A DNA stretch of 32,121 nucleotides from Streptosporangium nondiastaticum (GTDB lineage: Bacteria; Actinomycetota; Actinomycetes; Streptomycetales; Streptomycetaceae). How positions within the stretch are numbered: the stretch's first letter is position 1; every line of letters starts with the position of its first letter. The notes under the pieces are model-generated. The model had not been told where the DNA came from and ran no database searches. It saw only the letters and a program-made list of their open reading frames with translations. The position numbers were made by a program, and so were the translations under genes. Location: NCBI RefSeq assembly GCF_003011965.1, contig NZ_PXWG01000071.1, positions 1 through 32,121 of the forward strand. The letters are read 5' to 3'. Positions 25,438 to 32,121 of the stretch are shown one piece after another.

Positions 25438-25439
25438 TT

Positions 25440-25470
25440 CGTCCGGGCCGGCATCCGGCCGGCCCGGACG
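25440..25470. terminator. Terminator between convergent genes
   Basis: A 12-bp perfect stem (25440-25451 with 25459-25470; arms CGTCCGGGCCGG and complement) with a 7-base loop lies between the esterase gene and the convergent DUF1876 gene. It is GC-only and lacks a T-run. Confidence 0.7.
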
Positions 25471-25545
25471 GACGCGGGCGGCCGCGGGCGCGGCGGGGTC
25501 ACGCCCGGGCCGGTCAGCGGGGCCGGTGGTCCGGCCGCGTCCCGG

Positions 25546-25821
25546 TCAGTGGTTCAGCCGCGTCGTGACGTGCGTGGCCTCCTCGATGTCCACCCCCGCC
25601 TTGTCGAGCAGCTGCTCGGACAGGTCGCGCAGCGCCCGCGCCGCCGCGACCTCCTCGCCGACGCGCTGCTGGGAGGGGTCGGCGGGATTGCGGTTGGTCG
25701 TCCCGACGGCGGTGAAGTCCGTGCCGTCGTGCATGTGCAGCCGCACCGCCGCCTGGGTCAGCGCGCCGGCCTCGCGGAACTCCATGTCGATGGGGCTCTC
25801 GACGATCTTCTCCGTGGTCAT
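25546..25821 (-). CDS. DUF1876 family small protein
   Basis: A 91-aa protein beginning MTTEKIVESPIDMEF, with HMHDGTDFTAVGTTNRNPADPS, the pattern of the DUF1876 (double-stranded-RNA-binding-fold-like) family widespread in actinomycetes. The biochemical role is unknown; members often sit with dormancy or universal-stress genes. GGAGGTG lies just before the ATG, and the ATG overlaps the stop of the upstream phosphoribosyltransferase gene (ATGA), so the two are translationally coupled. Confidence 0.85.
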   Translation of the reverse strand: MTTEKIVESPIDMEFREAGALTQAAVRLHMHDGTDFTAVGTTNRNPADPSQQRVGEEVAAARALRDLSEQLLDKAGVDIEEATHVTTRLNH

Positions 25822-26480
25822 CGCACACCTCCGGGATCCGTCCTTGCCGCCCTGTTGCGCTCCAGCAGGTCGATGACCTCCTCGTCCGGGGTCTGGGAGA
25901 AGTCCTGGTACCACTCGCCGACCGCGAAGAAGACCGCCGGCGTGCTGAGGCAGACCAGCTCGTCCACCTCGGCGCGGAGCGCCTGCGCCGCGTCCGGCGG
26001 CGCCACCGGCTCGGCGAGCACCACGCGGGCCGCCTCCTGGGCCCGCACCACCTGGCAGGCGGCCGCCGCCGTGGCGCCGGTGGCGATGCCGTCGTCGACC
26101 ACGATCGCGGTGCGGCCCTTCAGGGGGATCCGCGGCCGGCCGCCGCGGAACCGCTCGGCCTGGCGGGCCAGGTTCGCCTCCTCGCGCTGCTGAATCTCGG
26201 CGAGGTCGTCCTCCTCCACACGGCCCATCCGGACGATGTCGCTGTGCACGACCCGCACCCCGCCCTCGCCGATCGCACCGAACCCCAGCTCCTCGTGGAA
26301 GGGCACCCCGAGCTTGCGCACGAGCACCACGTCCATGGGGGCATCGAGTGCCCGGGCGACCTCGTAGGCCACGGGGACGCCGCCGCGCGGCAGGCCCAGG
26401 ACGACGGGGTCCTCGGCGCGCAGGTGGCCCAGCCGCTCGGCCAGGCGGCGCCCGGCGTCCACGCGGTCGCGGAATCTCAT
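25818..26480 (-). CDS. Phosphoribosyltransferase family protein
   Basis: A 220-aa protein with the PRPP-binding loop TAIVVDDGIATGATAAAA at about residues 122-139 and an N-terminal VVLGLPRGGVPVAYEVA strand-turn-helix. This is the architecture of predicted phosphoribosyltransferases of about 210-220 aa that are usually annotated without a known base substrate and tend to occur with stress-response genes. It forms an operon with the DUF1876 gene by a 4-base overlap. AGAGGTGG precedes the ATG. The upstream gap (26481-26567) is AT-richer around 26532-26545, where a promoter is likely. Confidence 0.87.
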   Translation of the reverse strand: MRFRDRVDAGRRLAERLGHLRAEDPVVLGLPRGGVPVAYEVARALDAPMDVVLVRKLGVPFHEELGFGAIGEGGVRVVHSDIVRMGRVEEDDLAEIQQREEANLARQAERFRGGRPRIPLKGRTAIVVDDGIATGATAAAACQVVRAQEAARVVLAEPVAPPDAAQALRAEVDELVCLSTPAVFFAVGEWYQDFSQTPDEEVIDLLERNRAARTDPGGVR

Positions 26481-26567
26481 GATCCACCTCTTCTCCCGGG
26501 GACGGCGCTCCGGAGAACGAGGGAAGCCATACCTCTAATATGGTCAGATTCCCGCCGCTCGTCCATG

Positions 26568-27035
26568 TCAGGGCACGGACCGGGCGTCTCCGGAGCCGGA
26601 CGGGGAGCCGGGGCCGGACGCGAGCGCCGCCCGGACCCGCGCCGCCACCTCCGCCGCCTCCTCGTCCGAGGCGTAGCGCCCCCGCGGCCAGAAGAAGCCC
26701 CGCAGGCCGTCCTTGCGGTTGCGCGGCACCACGTGCACGTGGAAGTGCGGCACCGACTGGCTCACCCGGTTGTTCGCGGCCACGAACGACCCCGCGGCGC
26801 CCATCCCGCGCTCCACGGCCCCCGCGATCCGCTGCACCCGGGCGAAGAACGGCCCCACCTCGTCCGCGGACAGGTCCGTGAGCGTCTCGGCATGCCGCCG
26901 GGGCACCACCAGCACGTGGCCGGGGAAGAGCGGCCGGGCGTCCAGGAAGGCGACCGCCGCCGCGTCCTCGAAGACCCGGTGCCCCGCGGAGCCGTCCGCG
27001 GCGATCTCACAGAAGATGCAGGCAGCCTCGTCCAT
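26568..27035 (-). CDS. HIT family hydrolase
   Basis: A 155-aa histidine-triad protein. The N-terminal CIFCEIA (zinc-like cysteine pair) and the catalytic HFHVHVVPR, in the QSVPHFHVHV context, define the branch that hydrolyses nucleoside phosphoramidates or dinucleotide polyphosphates. ATG 27035 is chosen since CIFC-type proteins usually start a few residues before this motif; a TTG at 27047 would add four residues. Neither has an ideal ribosome binding site. The C-terminal 18 residues are Gly/Ser-rich. It is divergent from the DUF72 gene and on the same strand as the phosphoribosyltransferase operon. Confidence 0.9.
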   Translation of the reverse strand: MDEAACIFCEIAADGSAGHRVFEDAAAVAFLDARPLFPGHVLVVPRRHAETLTDLSADEVGPFFARVQRIAGAVERGMGAAGSFVAANNRVSQSVPHFHVHVVPRNRKDGLRGFFWPRGRYASDEEAAEVAARVRAALASGPGSPSGSGDARSVP

Positions 27036-27119
27036 GCCCCCAGTCAACCGCAGCGGACCGCCCGTGACGCCTCGGCGGTCCCCGGCCGGCGTCCCGACGC
27101 CCCGTACACACCCCGCACA

Positions 27120-27191
27120 CCCCGCACGCCCCGTACTCCCCGCACGCCCCGTACTCCCCGCACGCCCCGTACTCCCCGCACGCCTCGTACG
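27120..27191. repeat. 18-bp tandem repeat in intergenic region
   Basis: CCCCGCACGCCCCGTACT is repeated perfectly three times (27120-27137, 27138-27155, 27156-27173) with a degenerate fourth copy (27174-27191) and related 9-bp half units upstream from about 27100. It fills the divergent gap between the HIT and DUF72 genes. It has no spacers and is not a CRISPR. Confidence 0.92.
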
Positions 27192-27259
27192 CCCCGCCGA
27201 TCCGGCGTTCCTCGCGGTCCGCCCGTGACGCCCCCGCCTGCCGGGGGCAGGGAAGACGC

Positions 27260-28024
27260 ATGCCTCTCCACGTCGGAACCTCGGGCTGGCAGTACAAGGA
27301 CTGGCGCGGCGTCCTCTACCCGGACGGCTGCCCGCAGCGCCTGTGGCTGGAGGAGTACGCGCGGCAGTTCGCGACCGTCGAGAACAACAACGCCTTCTAC
27401 CGGCTGCCGCCGCCCGGCACCTTCGCCGACTGGCACGACCGCACGCCCGCCGACTTCGTCATGGCCGTCAAGGCGAGCCGCTACCTGACCCACATCAAGC
27501 GGCTCCGCGATCCCGAGGAGCCGGTCGGGCGGCTCATGCGCCACGCCGCCGGGCTGGGCTCCCGGCTCGGCCCGGTCCTCCTCCAGCTGCCGCCCACCCT
27601 GCGCGCCGACCCCGCCCTCCTGGACACCGCGCTCGGCTGCTTCCCCGACGGCGTCCGCGTGGCCGTCGAACCCCGCCACGACTCCTGGTGGACCGACGAG
27701 GTGCGGGCCGTCCTGCGCGGCCACGGCGCCGCCCTGTGCTGGGCCGACCACGGCTCACGCCCCGTCACCCCGCTGTGGCGGACGGCCTCCTGGGGGTACG
27801 TGCGCTTCCACAGCGGAAGGGCCCGGCCCTGGCCGCGCTACGGCCGGACGGCCCTCGCGAGCTGGGCCGCGCGCATCGCCGACACCTGGCCGGCCCGGGC
27901 CCACGTCTACGCCTACTTCAACAACGACCCCGGCGGGGCGGCCGTCCTCGACGCCGCCGCCTTCGCCCGCGCGGCGGCCGCGCTCGGGCGCAAGGCGAGC
28001 CGCACCCCGGACGCACGCGCCTGA
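27260..28024 (+). CDS. DUF72 family protein
   Basis: A 254-aa protein with the DUF72 hallmarks: HVGTSGWQYKDWRGVLYP at the start, the ENNNAFYRLP strand, FVMAVKASRYLTH, LLQLPP, VAVEPRHDSWW, and VYAYFNND near the end. The fold is a TIM barrel related to sugar/nucleic-acid enzymes, but no activity is established. AGGGAAG lies 5 bases before the ATG. Its neighbours give no functional hint. Confidence 0.9.
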   Translation: MPLHVGTSGWQYKDWRGVLYPDGCPQRLWLEEYARQFATVENNNAFYRLPPPGTFADWHDRTPADFVMAVKASRYLTHIKRLRDPEEPVGRLMRHAAGLGSRLGPVLLQLPPTLRADPALLDTALGCFPDGVRVAVEPRHDSWWTDEVRAVLRGHGAALCWADHGSRPVTPLWRTASWGYVRFHSGRARPWPRYGRTALASWAARIADTWPARAHVYAYFNNDPGGAAVLDAAAFARAAAALGRKASRTPDARA

Positions 28025-28178
28025 GCTCGCGCCGGTGCGCCGCACCGTGCGCCGCGTGCCTCCCCCTCCGGCAGCGGAACCGGGAACGCCGCCCGGACCC
28101 GGCTCGTCCCAGCCGGTGTGGCCCGAAAACGCGCACGGCCCGGGGCGCCGTGCGTACGGGGAAGGGGGCGCACGAACC

Positions 28179-29723
28179 ATGGACGGCGAGCAGCAGCGGC
28201 ACCCGTTACTGGCCGGCCGGTACCGGCTCATCGACCAGCTGGGCAGCGGCGGCATGGGCGTGGTCTGGCGCGCCGTCGACGAACTCCTCGACCGGGAGGT
28301 CGCCGCCAAGGAGGTCCGGGCCCCCGACCACATGCGCGAGCAGGACGTCCGCACCCTCTACGCGCGCCTGAAGCAGGAGGCCCGCGCCGCCGCCCGCATC
28401 AGCCACCCCAACGTCATCACGGTCCACGACGTGGTCGAGCAGGAGGGCCGCCCCTGGATCGTCATGGAGTTCGTCCGCGGCCGGTCGCTCGCCGAGATCC
28501 TGCAGCACGAGGGCGTGCTCAGCCCCAAGGAGGCCGCCAAGGTCGGCTCGATGGTGCTGCAGGCGCTGCGCAGCGCGCACTCCTGCGGCGTCCTGCACCG
28601 CGACGTCAAGCCCGCCAACGTCCTGATGGAGCCCGGCGGCCGCGTCGTGCTGACCGACTTCGGCATCGCCCTGGTGGAGGGCTCCGGCACCCTCACCCGC
28701 ACCGGCGACCTCGTCGGCTCGCCCGACTACCTGGCGCCCGAGCGCGCCCTCGGCGAACGGCCCGGCACCCCCTCCGACCTGTGGTCCCTGGGCGCCACGC
28801 TCTACTCGGCCGTCGAGGGCGTCTCGCCCTTCCGCCGCACGTCGGCGCTCAGCACGCTGCAGGCCGTCGTGCAGGACGACCCGCCCACGCCGCGGCGGGC
28901 CGGGCCGCTCACGCCGCTCCTCGAAGGCCTGCTCCGCAAGGATCCGCAGACCCGCATGGGCTCGGCCGAGGCACAGCGCCTGCTGGACGCCGTCGCCTCC
29001 GGTCAGCTGCTCACCCAGCCCGACTGGAGCAGGCCCGAGCCCGCCGGGTACGTGCCCACCGCGGCCTCCACACCCACCGCGCCGCCCCCGCCGCCGGCTC
29101 CCGGGCTCGCCACGGGCTCCGGCTACGCGACCCCGTCGTACGGCAGCCCGCCGCCTCCGGGCACGCCGCCCGGGATGTACGGCATGCCCGGGCCGGGCGG
29201 GGTGCCTGGAGCGCCCGGAGCGCCGACGAGCACGGCAGGCGCGTCGGTCAGGGGCCCGGCCGGCCCGGCCGGCCCGGTCGGCTCGGTCGGACGGCCCACC
29301 GGGTATCCGATGGCCGCCCACGGGGCGGTGCAGGCCCCTTTCCCGACGCCGACGCCGAGCCCGATTCCGGGCCCGGCCCCCGGCACCGCACCGCCGCCGC
29401 GCCGCGGCTGGCCCGTCTACCTGGGACCGCTGCTGGCGCTGCTCCTCATCGCGGGCGGGACCGTCGCCGGGGTCCTGTCGGCGGGCGGTCCCGGGGACAA
29501 CGGGAAGCAGCCGGGCGGCGACCCCACGGGCACCGTCCAGCCCGCGGAATCCCGGCAGCCGGACGAGTCCGGCAGCCCCGGGGCCTCGGATGAGCCCCGT
29601 CCCTCCCCGTCCGGGCACGCCACGGACCGCCCCGCCTCTCCCGGCTACCCAACGACCGAACCGACCAGGAACCCGGGCCGCACGTGCAACGGCGGCTGGG
29701 TGACGCAATGCGCAACGCGCTGA
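28179..29723 (+). CDS. Membrane Ser/Thr protein kinase with TTA codon
   Basis: A 514-aa PknB-type kinase. Residues about 15-275 form the kinase domain: GSGGMGVV glycine loop, K44 (VAAKEV), HRDVKPANV with catalytic D142, DFG at D160, and APE. Then comes a Pro/Gly/Ala-rich linker of about 120 residues, one transmembrane helix (about 411-433, YLGPLLALLLIAGG), and a short Ser/Pro-rich extracellular tail with no PASTA repeats. The start ATG 28179 follows GGGGAAGGGGG. Codon 10 is TTA (28206-28208), so translation should depend on the bldA tRNA, linking the kinase to development or late growth. It is followed, 110 bp later, by a lipoprotein gene that may be its partner. Confidence 0.92.
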   Translation: MDGEQQRHPLLAGRYRLIDQLGSGGMGVVWRAVDELLDREVAAKEVRAPDHMREQDVRTLYARLKQEARAAARISHPNVITVHDVVEQEGRPWIVMEFVRGRSLAEILQHEGVLSPKEAAKVGSMVLQALRSAHSCGVLHRDVKPANVLMEPGGRVVLTDFGIALVEGSGTLTRTGDLVGSPDYLAPERALGERPGTPSDLWSLGATLYSAVEGVSPFRRTSALSTLQAVVQDDPPTPRRAGPLTPLLEGLLRKDPQTRMGSAEAQRLLDAVASGQLLTQPDWSRPEPAGYVPTAASTPTAPPPPPAPGLATGSGYATPSYGSPPPPGTPPGMYGMPGPGGVPGAPGAPTSTAGASVRGPAGPAGPVGSVGRPTGYPMAAHGAVQAPFPTPTPSPIPGPAPGTAPPPRRGWPVYLGPLLALLLIAGGTVAGVLSAGGPGDNGKQPGGDPTGTVQPAESRQPDESGSPGASDEPRPSPSGHATDRPASPGYPTTEPTRNPGRTCNGGWVTQCATR

Positions 29724-29727
29724 GAGC

Positions 29728-29794
29728 AGCCGAAAGGCAGAACGAGCCGAAGGGCTGAACAAGCCGAAAGGCAGAACGAAGCCGAAGGGCTGAA
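29728..29794 (+). repeat. 33-bp imperfect direct repeat after kinase gene
   Basis: Two copies of an AG-rich unit containing AGCCGAAAGGCAGAACG and AGCCGAAGGGCTGAA (29728-29760 and 29762-29794), differing by an A insertion. They fill most of the 110-bp gap between the kinase and lipoprotein genes. CTTTCGG at 29824-29830 can pair with CCGAAAG in either copy, so alternative hairpins are possible. Confidence 0.7.
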
Positions 29795-29839
29795 GGAAGA
29801 CGCCGAAGGAAAGAACCGACCGGCTTTCGGGGGATGCAG

Positions 29840-31357
29840 ATGCGGCTGGTGCCCGATCCGTTCCGAGGAACACAGCAGAAACCGTCCGCGCGACGCCGCC
29901 GGCTCCGGCTCGTCGCGCTCCTCACCGTGCCCGCGCTGATAGGCGGCGCGAGCCTGGCCGGGTGCGGGTCCGGCGGCAAGAAATCCGTTCAACTCGTCCT
30001 GGAGGCCGTGGGTGAGATGGGAGCGTTCCCGTTCGTGGAGCACCCCGACACCGATCTCCGCGGCGTCCGGTCCGCCGTGCGCGGCGGCGGGGAGCGGGCG
30101 GGCGACGCCCGGGGCACGTTCGGCGGGCTCCAGGGCGCCACGCACTGCGACAAGGCGTCGCTGATCAAGCAGCTCACCGACGACCCCGAGAAGGCCAGGG
30201 CGTGGGCCGAGGTGAAGAACATCGACGAGGGCCGCATCGGCGAGTACATCAACGGCCTCACCGAGACGTACCTGGAGTTCGACACGCTCGTCAAGAACCA
30301 CGACTTCCGCGACGGCGAGGCCAGCGAGTACCTGTCGGTGCTGCAGAAGGGCGTGCTCGTCCTCACGGACAACTTCGCGGAGCCCGCCGTCAAGTGCAAC
30401 TGCGGCAACCCGCTCCAGGAGCCGGACCAGGTCGTCGACACGAAGGCGGCGAGTTACACGGGCACCCGCTGGGAGTCATTCACCGCCACGGAGGTGACCG
30501 TCATCAAGGCTCGTACGAAGGAACAGGGCCCGGTCAAGCAGATCCCCCTCGTCGACCCCTTCCAGGGTGACAAGGCCTTCGACCGCGGCGTGGGCAGCGA
30601 CGGGAGCAAGGACAGCAAGCCCTTCCACTGGGACCCGCCGAAGACGCCCGCGGGCTCTCCGGGTTCGCCGGGGGCCGGGGGATCGGCGGGATCGTCGGAG
30701 TCCAAAGACCCCAAGGACAAGGGTTCGTCGTCGAAGCAGCCTGCGGAGAAGTCTTCGGAGCCGTCGGCCGGTTCGTCCGGCGCAGGTTCTTCCGGATCCG
30801 GCTCCTCGGGTCCGGGATCGTCCGCCGGCGGTTCCGGCGAGCCGTCAGCCCGCTCCTCGGTCCAGGGAGTTCGGCCGACGACGGAGCCTCCCGTATCGCC
30901 GCGGCCGGGTGCGTCGTCCAAGAAGCCGTCGCAGGGCGGCACCACGCCCGGCGGGGCGCGCACCACACCGCCCCGGACGAGCGCGCCGGTCCCCACGGCG
31001 ACGCGGCCCGTCGCGCCGCCCACGGCGCCGAAGCCGGTGACGCCCACGTCCGTGAAGCCGGAAGCCCCCACGAAGCCCGTGGCACCCACGACCCACAAGC
31101 CCGTGGCGCCGACGGCGGAAAGGCCCGAGAAGCCGGTGGGGCCGACGGCCGAGAAGCCGGAGAAACCAGTAAAGCCGCCACCCGAGAAGCCCGAGAAGCC
31201 GCCGCCTGAGAAGCCTGAGAAGCCCGAGAGGCCGGTGGCCCCGACAGCCGAGAAGCCCGAAAAGCCGGAGAAGCCCATGGCGCCGACCGCCGGTCACCCC
31301 GTTGCCCCTACCGCGGCCGAACCCGGTCCGCCCAGGGCGGCGACCGGCGCGTCCTGA
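29840..31357 (+). CDS. Secreted Pro/Lys-rich lipoprotein, probably DUF6777-like
   Basis: A 505-aa lipoprotein. The signal peptide (RRRR, then a hydrophobic core) ends at lipobox LAGC with C42 as the lipidated cysteine. Residues about 50-250 form a globular domain with conserved-looking cysteines (HCDK, CNCGNP); from memory this resembles DUF6777 domains found beside or fused to streptomycete kinases, but this is a low-certainty call. The rest is Ser/Gly-rich, then Pro/Lys/Glu repeats (KPVAPTAEKPEKP), a cell-wall-spanning tail. ATG 29840 is preferred over ATG 29834 because of GGGGG at suitable spacing. It may be the surface sensor or target of the upstream kinase. Function is unknown. Confidence 0.8.
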   Translation: MRLVPDPFRGTQQKPSARRRRLRLVALLTVPALIGGASLAGCGSGGKKSVQLVLEAVGEMGAFPFVEHPDTDLRGVRSAVRGGGERAGDARGTFGGLQGATHCDKASLIKQLTDDPEKARAWAEVKNIDEGRIGEYINGLTETYLEFDTLVKNHDFRDGEASEYLSVLQKGVLVLTDNFAEPAVKCNCGNPLQEPDQVVDTKAASYTGTRWESFTATEVTVIKARTKEQGPVKQIPLVDPFQGDKAFDRGVGSDGSKDSKPFHWDPPKTPAGSPGSPGAGGSAGSSESKDPKDKGSSSKQPAEKSSEPSAGSSGAGSSGSGSSGPGSSAGGSGEPSARSSVQGVRPTTEPPVSPRPGASSKKPSQGGTTPGGARTTPPRTSAPVPTATRPVAPPTAPKPVTPTSVKPEAPTKPVAPTTHKPVAPTAERPEKPVGPTAEKPEKPVKPPPEKPEKPPPEKPEKPERPVAPTAEKPEKPEKPMAPTAGHPVAPTAAEPGPPRAATGAS

Positions 31358-31433
31358 CCCGTACCGAGGCCGAGGTCTCCGAGGCAAGAACAAAAGCCGC
31401 GAAGCCCCGCACTTCCCCAATCTGTGCCGAGCA

Positions 31434-31464
31434 GGGACAAACGAAGGTCGCGATACGTTGTCCC
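31434..31464. promoter_or_regulatory. GGGACAA-N17-TTGTCCC inverted repeat
   Basis: Arms GGGACAA (31434-31440) and TTGTCCC (31458-31464) flank 17 bases in the gap upstream of the TerD-domain gene. The second arm provides a TTGTCC that could serve as -35, though no strong -10 follows. It is a candidate operator for that gene. Confidence 0.45.
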
Positions 31465-31496
31465 CGCAAGCAAGAGACCGTCCATAGGGGTGGAAC

Positions 31497-32121
31497 ATGG
31501 GGATGCTGAAGGGTGCCAACGTCCGGATTCCGGCGCCGGCGGTGCGGGTGGAACTGGGCTGGCACACGGCCCCCGGGGTGCCGGACGTCGACGCCTCCGC
31601 CCTGCTGCTCGCGGGCGGCAGAGTCCGCTCGGACGCGGACTTCGTCTTCTACAACCAGGCCGTGCACCCCTCGGGCGCGGTCCGCCACGAGGGGAAGCGG
31701 CCGTCCGGCGCCGGCACGACGACCGACACCCTCATCGTGGACCTCGCCGCGGTCGAGCCGTCCGTCGAGACCGTGGTGCTGGCCGCCTCGGCCGACGGCG
31801 GGAGCTTCGGGCAGGTGCCGGGGCTGTACATCCGCGTCACCGACGCGGCCGGCGGCGCGGAGCTCGCGCGCTTCGACAGCACGGACGCCACCGTCGAGAC
31901 GGCGTTCGTCCTCGGCGAGCTCTACCGCCGCCAGGGCGAGTGGAAGTTCCGGGCGGTGGGCCAGGGCTACAGCAGCGGCCTGGAAGGACTGGCGACCGAC
32001 TTCGGCATCACGGTGGACGAGCCTCAGCCGGTCCCCGCCCCGGCCGCGCCCGCGCCCGCCCCGGCCGCCATACCGGCGCCGCCCGTCCATGCGCCCGCCG
32101 CGCCGCCGGTGCCGCCGGTCG
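31497..32121 (+). CDS. TerD-domain protein, cut by window end
   Basis: At least 208 residues, open at the right edge. It begins MGMLKGANVRIP and carries a TerD domain (about 5-180): WHTAPGVPDVDASALLL, DFVFYNQ, LAASADGG, and FVLGELYRRQGEWKFRAVGQGYSSGLEGL, the usual calcium-binding stress-protein signature. After about residue 185 it becomes a Pro/Ala-rich linker, so a second domain may lie outside the window. AGGGGTGG precedes the ATG. Tellurium-resistance-type proteins in streptomycetes are linked to differentiation and stress; the exact role is unknown. Confidence 0.92.
   Translation, partial: MGMLKGANVRIPAPAVRVELGWHTAPGVPDVDASALLLAGGRVRSDADFVFYNQAVHPSGAVRHEGKRPSGAGTTTDTLIVDLAAVEPSVETVVLAASADGGSFGQVPGLYIRVTDAAGGAELARFDSTDATVETAFVLGELYRRQGEWKFRAVGQGYSSGLEGLATDFGITVDEPQPVPAPAAPAPAPAAIPAPPVHAPAAPPVPPV

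Noticed and set aside
27100..27191. CRISPR array
   Set aside because: The 18-bp units are directly adjacent with no unique spacers, and no cas gene is present.

Overview
The window looks like a piece of a Streptomyces (or close actinomycete) chromosome. GC content is very high, third codon positions are almost all G or C, many genes have GTG starts or ATGA overlaps, and the regulators are typical of the genus: a large AfsR/SARP-type activator, a LuxR-type regulator and rare TTA codons. No tRNA, rRNA, CRISPR array, insertion sequence or phage gene was seen.

Region 1 (about 1 to 17,500) is a nonribosomal peptide cluster that probably continues to the left of the window. It has a free-standing condensation protein (122-1426), a convergent LuxR-type regulator (1462-2538), a divergent MFS exporter (2635-3990), and a plus-strand run. 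The run is a SyrP-like Fe(II)/2-oxoglutarate hydroxylase (4360), an adenylation-carrier didomain (5370), a type II thioesterase (7340), an MbtH-like protein (8193) and a 1,990-aa synthetase (8425-14397). A large SARP/NB-ARC/TPR regulator faces it across a terminator (14476-17481). The synthetase order is T-C-T-C-A-T-TE: three carriers but one adenylation domain, so two carriers must be charged in trans. The didomain protein, whose selectivity residues read as glutamine-like, is the only other adenylation domain present. With the hydroxylase it suggests that an amino acid is activated, hydroxylated on the carrier and passed on. The expected product is a short peptide, possibly a tripeptide core, with a hydroxylated residue. 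The two T-C units are a recent tandem duplication.

Region 2 (about 17,500 to 25,500) holds metabolic and transport genes: a PLP-dependent serine/threonine/3-hydroxyaspartate dehydratase-like enzyme, an APC permease with a long structured leader, a second convergent APC permease separated by a perfect 20-bp terminator stem, a radical-SAM-like protein with an unusual cysteine spacing, and an erythromycin-esterase-family protein behind a strong palindrome.

Region 3 (about 25,500 to the end) looks like housekeeping and stress functions: a phosphoribosyltransferase/DUF1876 operon and a HIT-family protein on the minus strand, then on the plus strand a DUF72 protein, a membrane Ser/Thr kinase with a TTA codon near its start, a Pro/Lys-rich lipoprotein, and a TerD-domain protein cut by the window edge.

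All family calls come from reading motifs by eye. No database search was possible.
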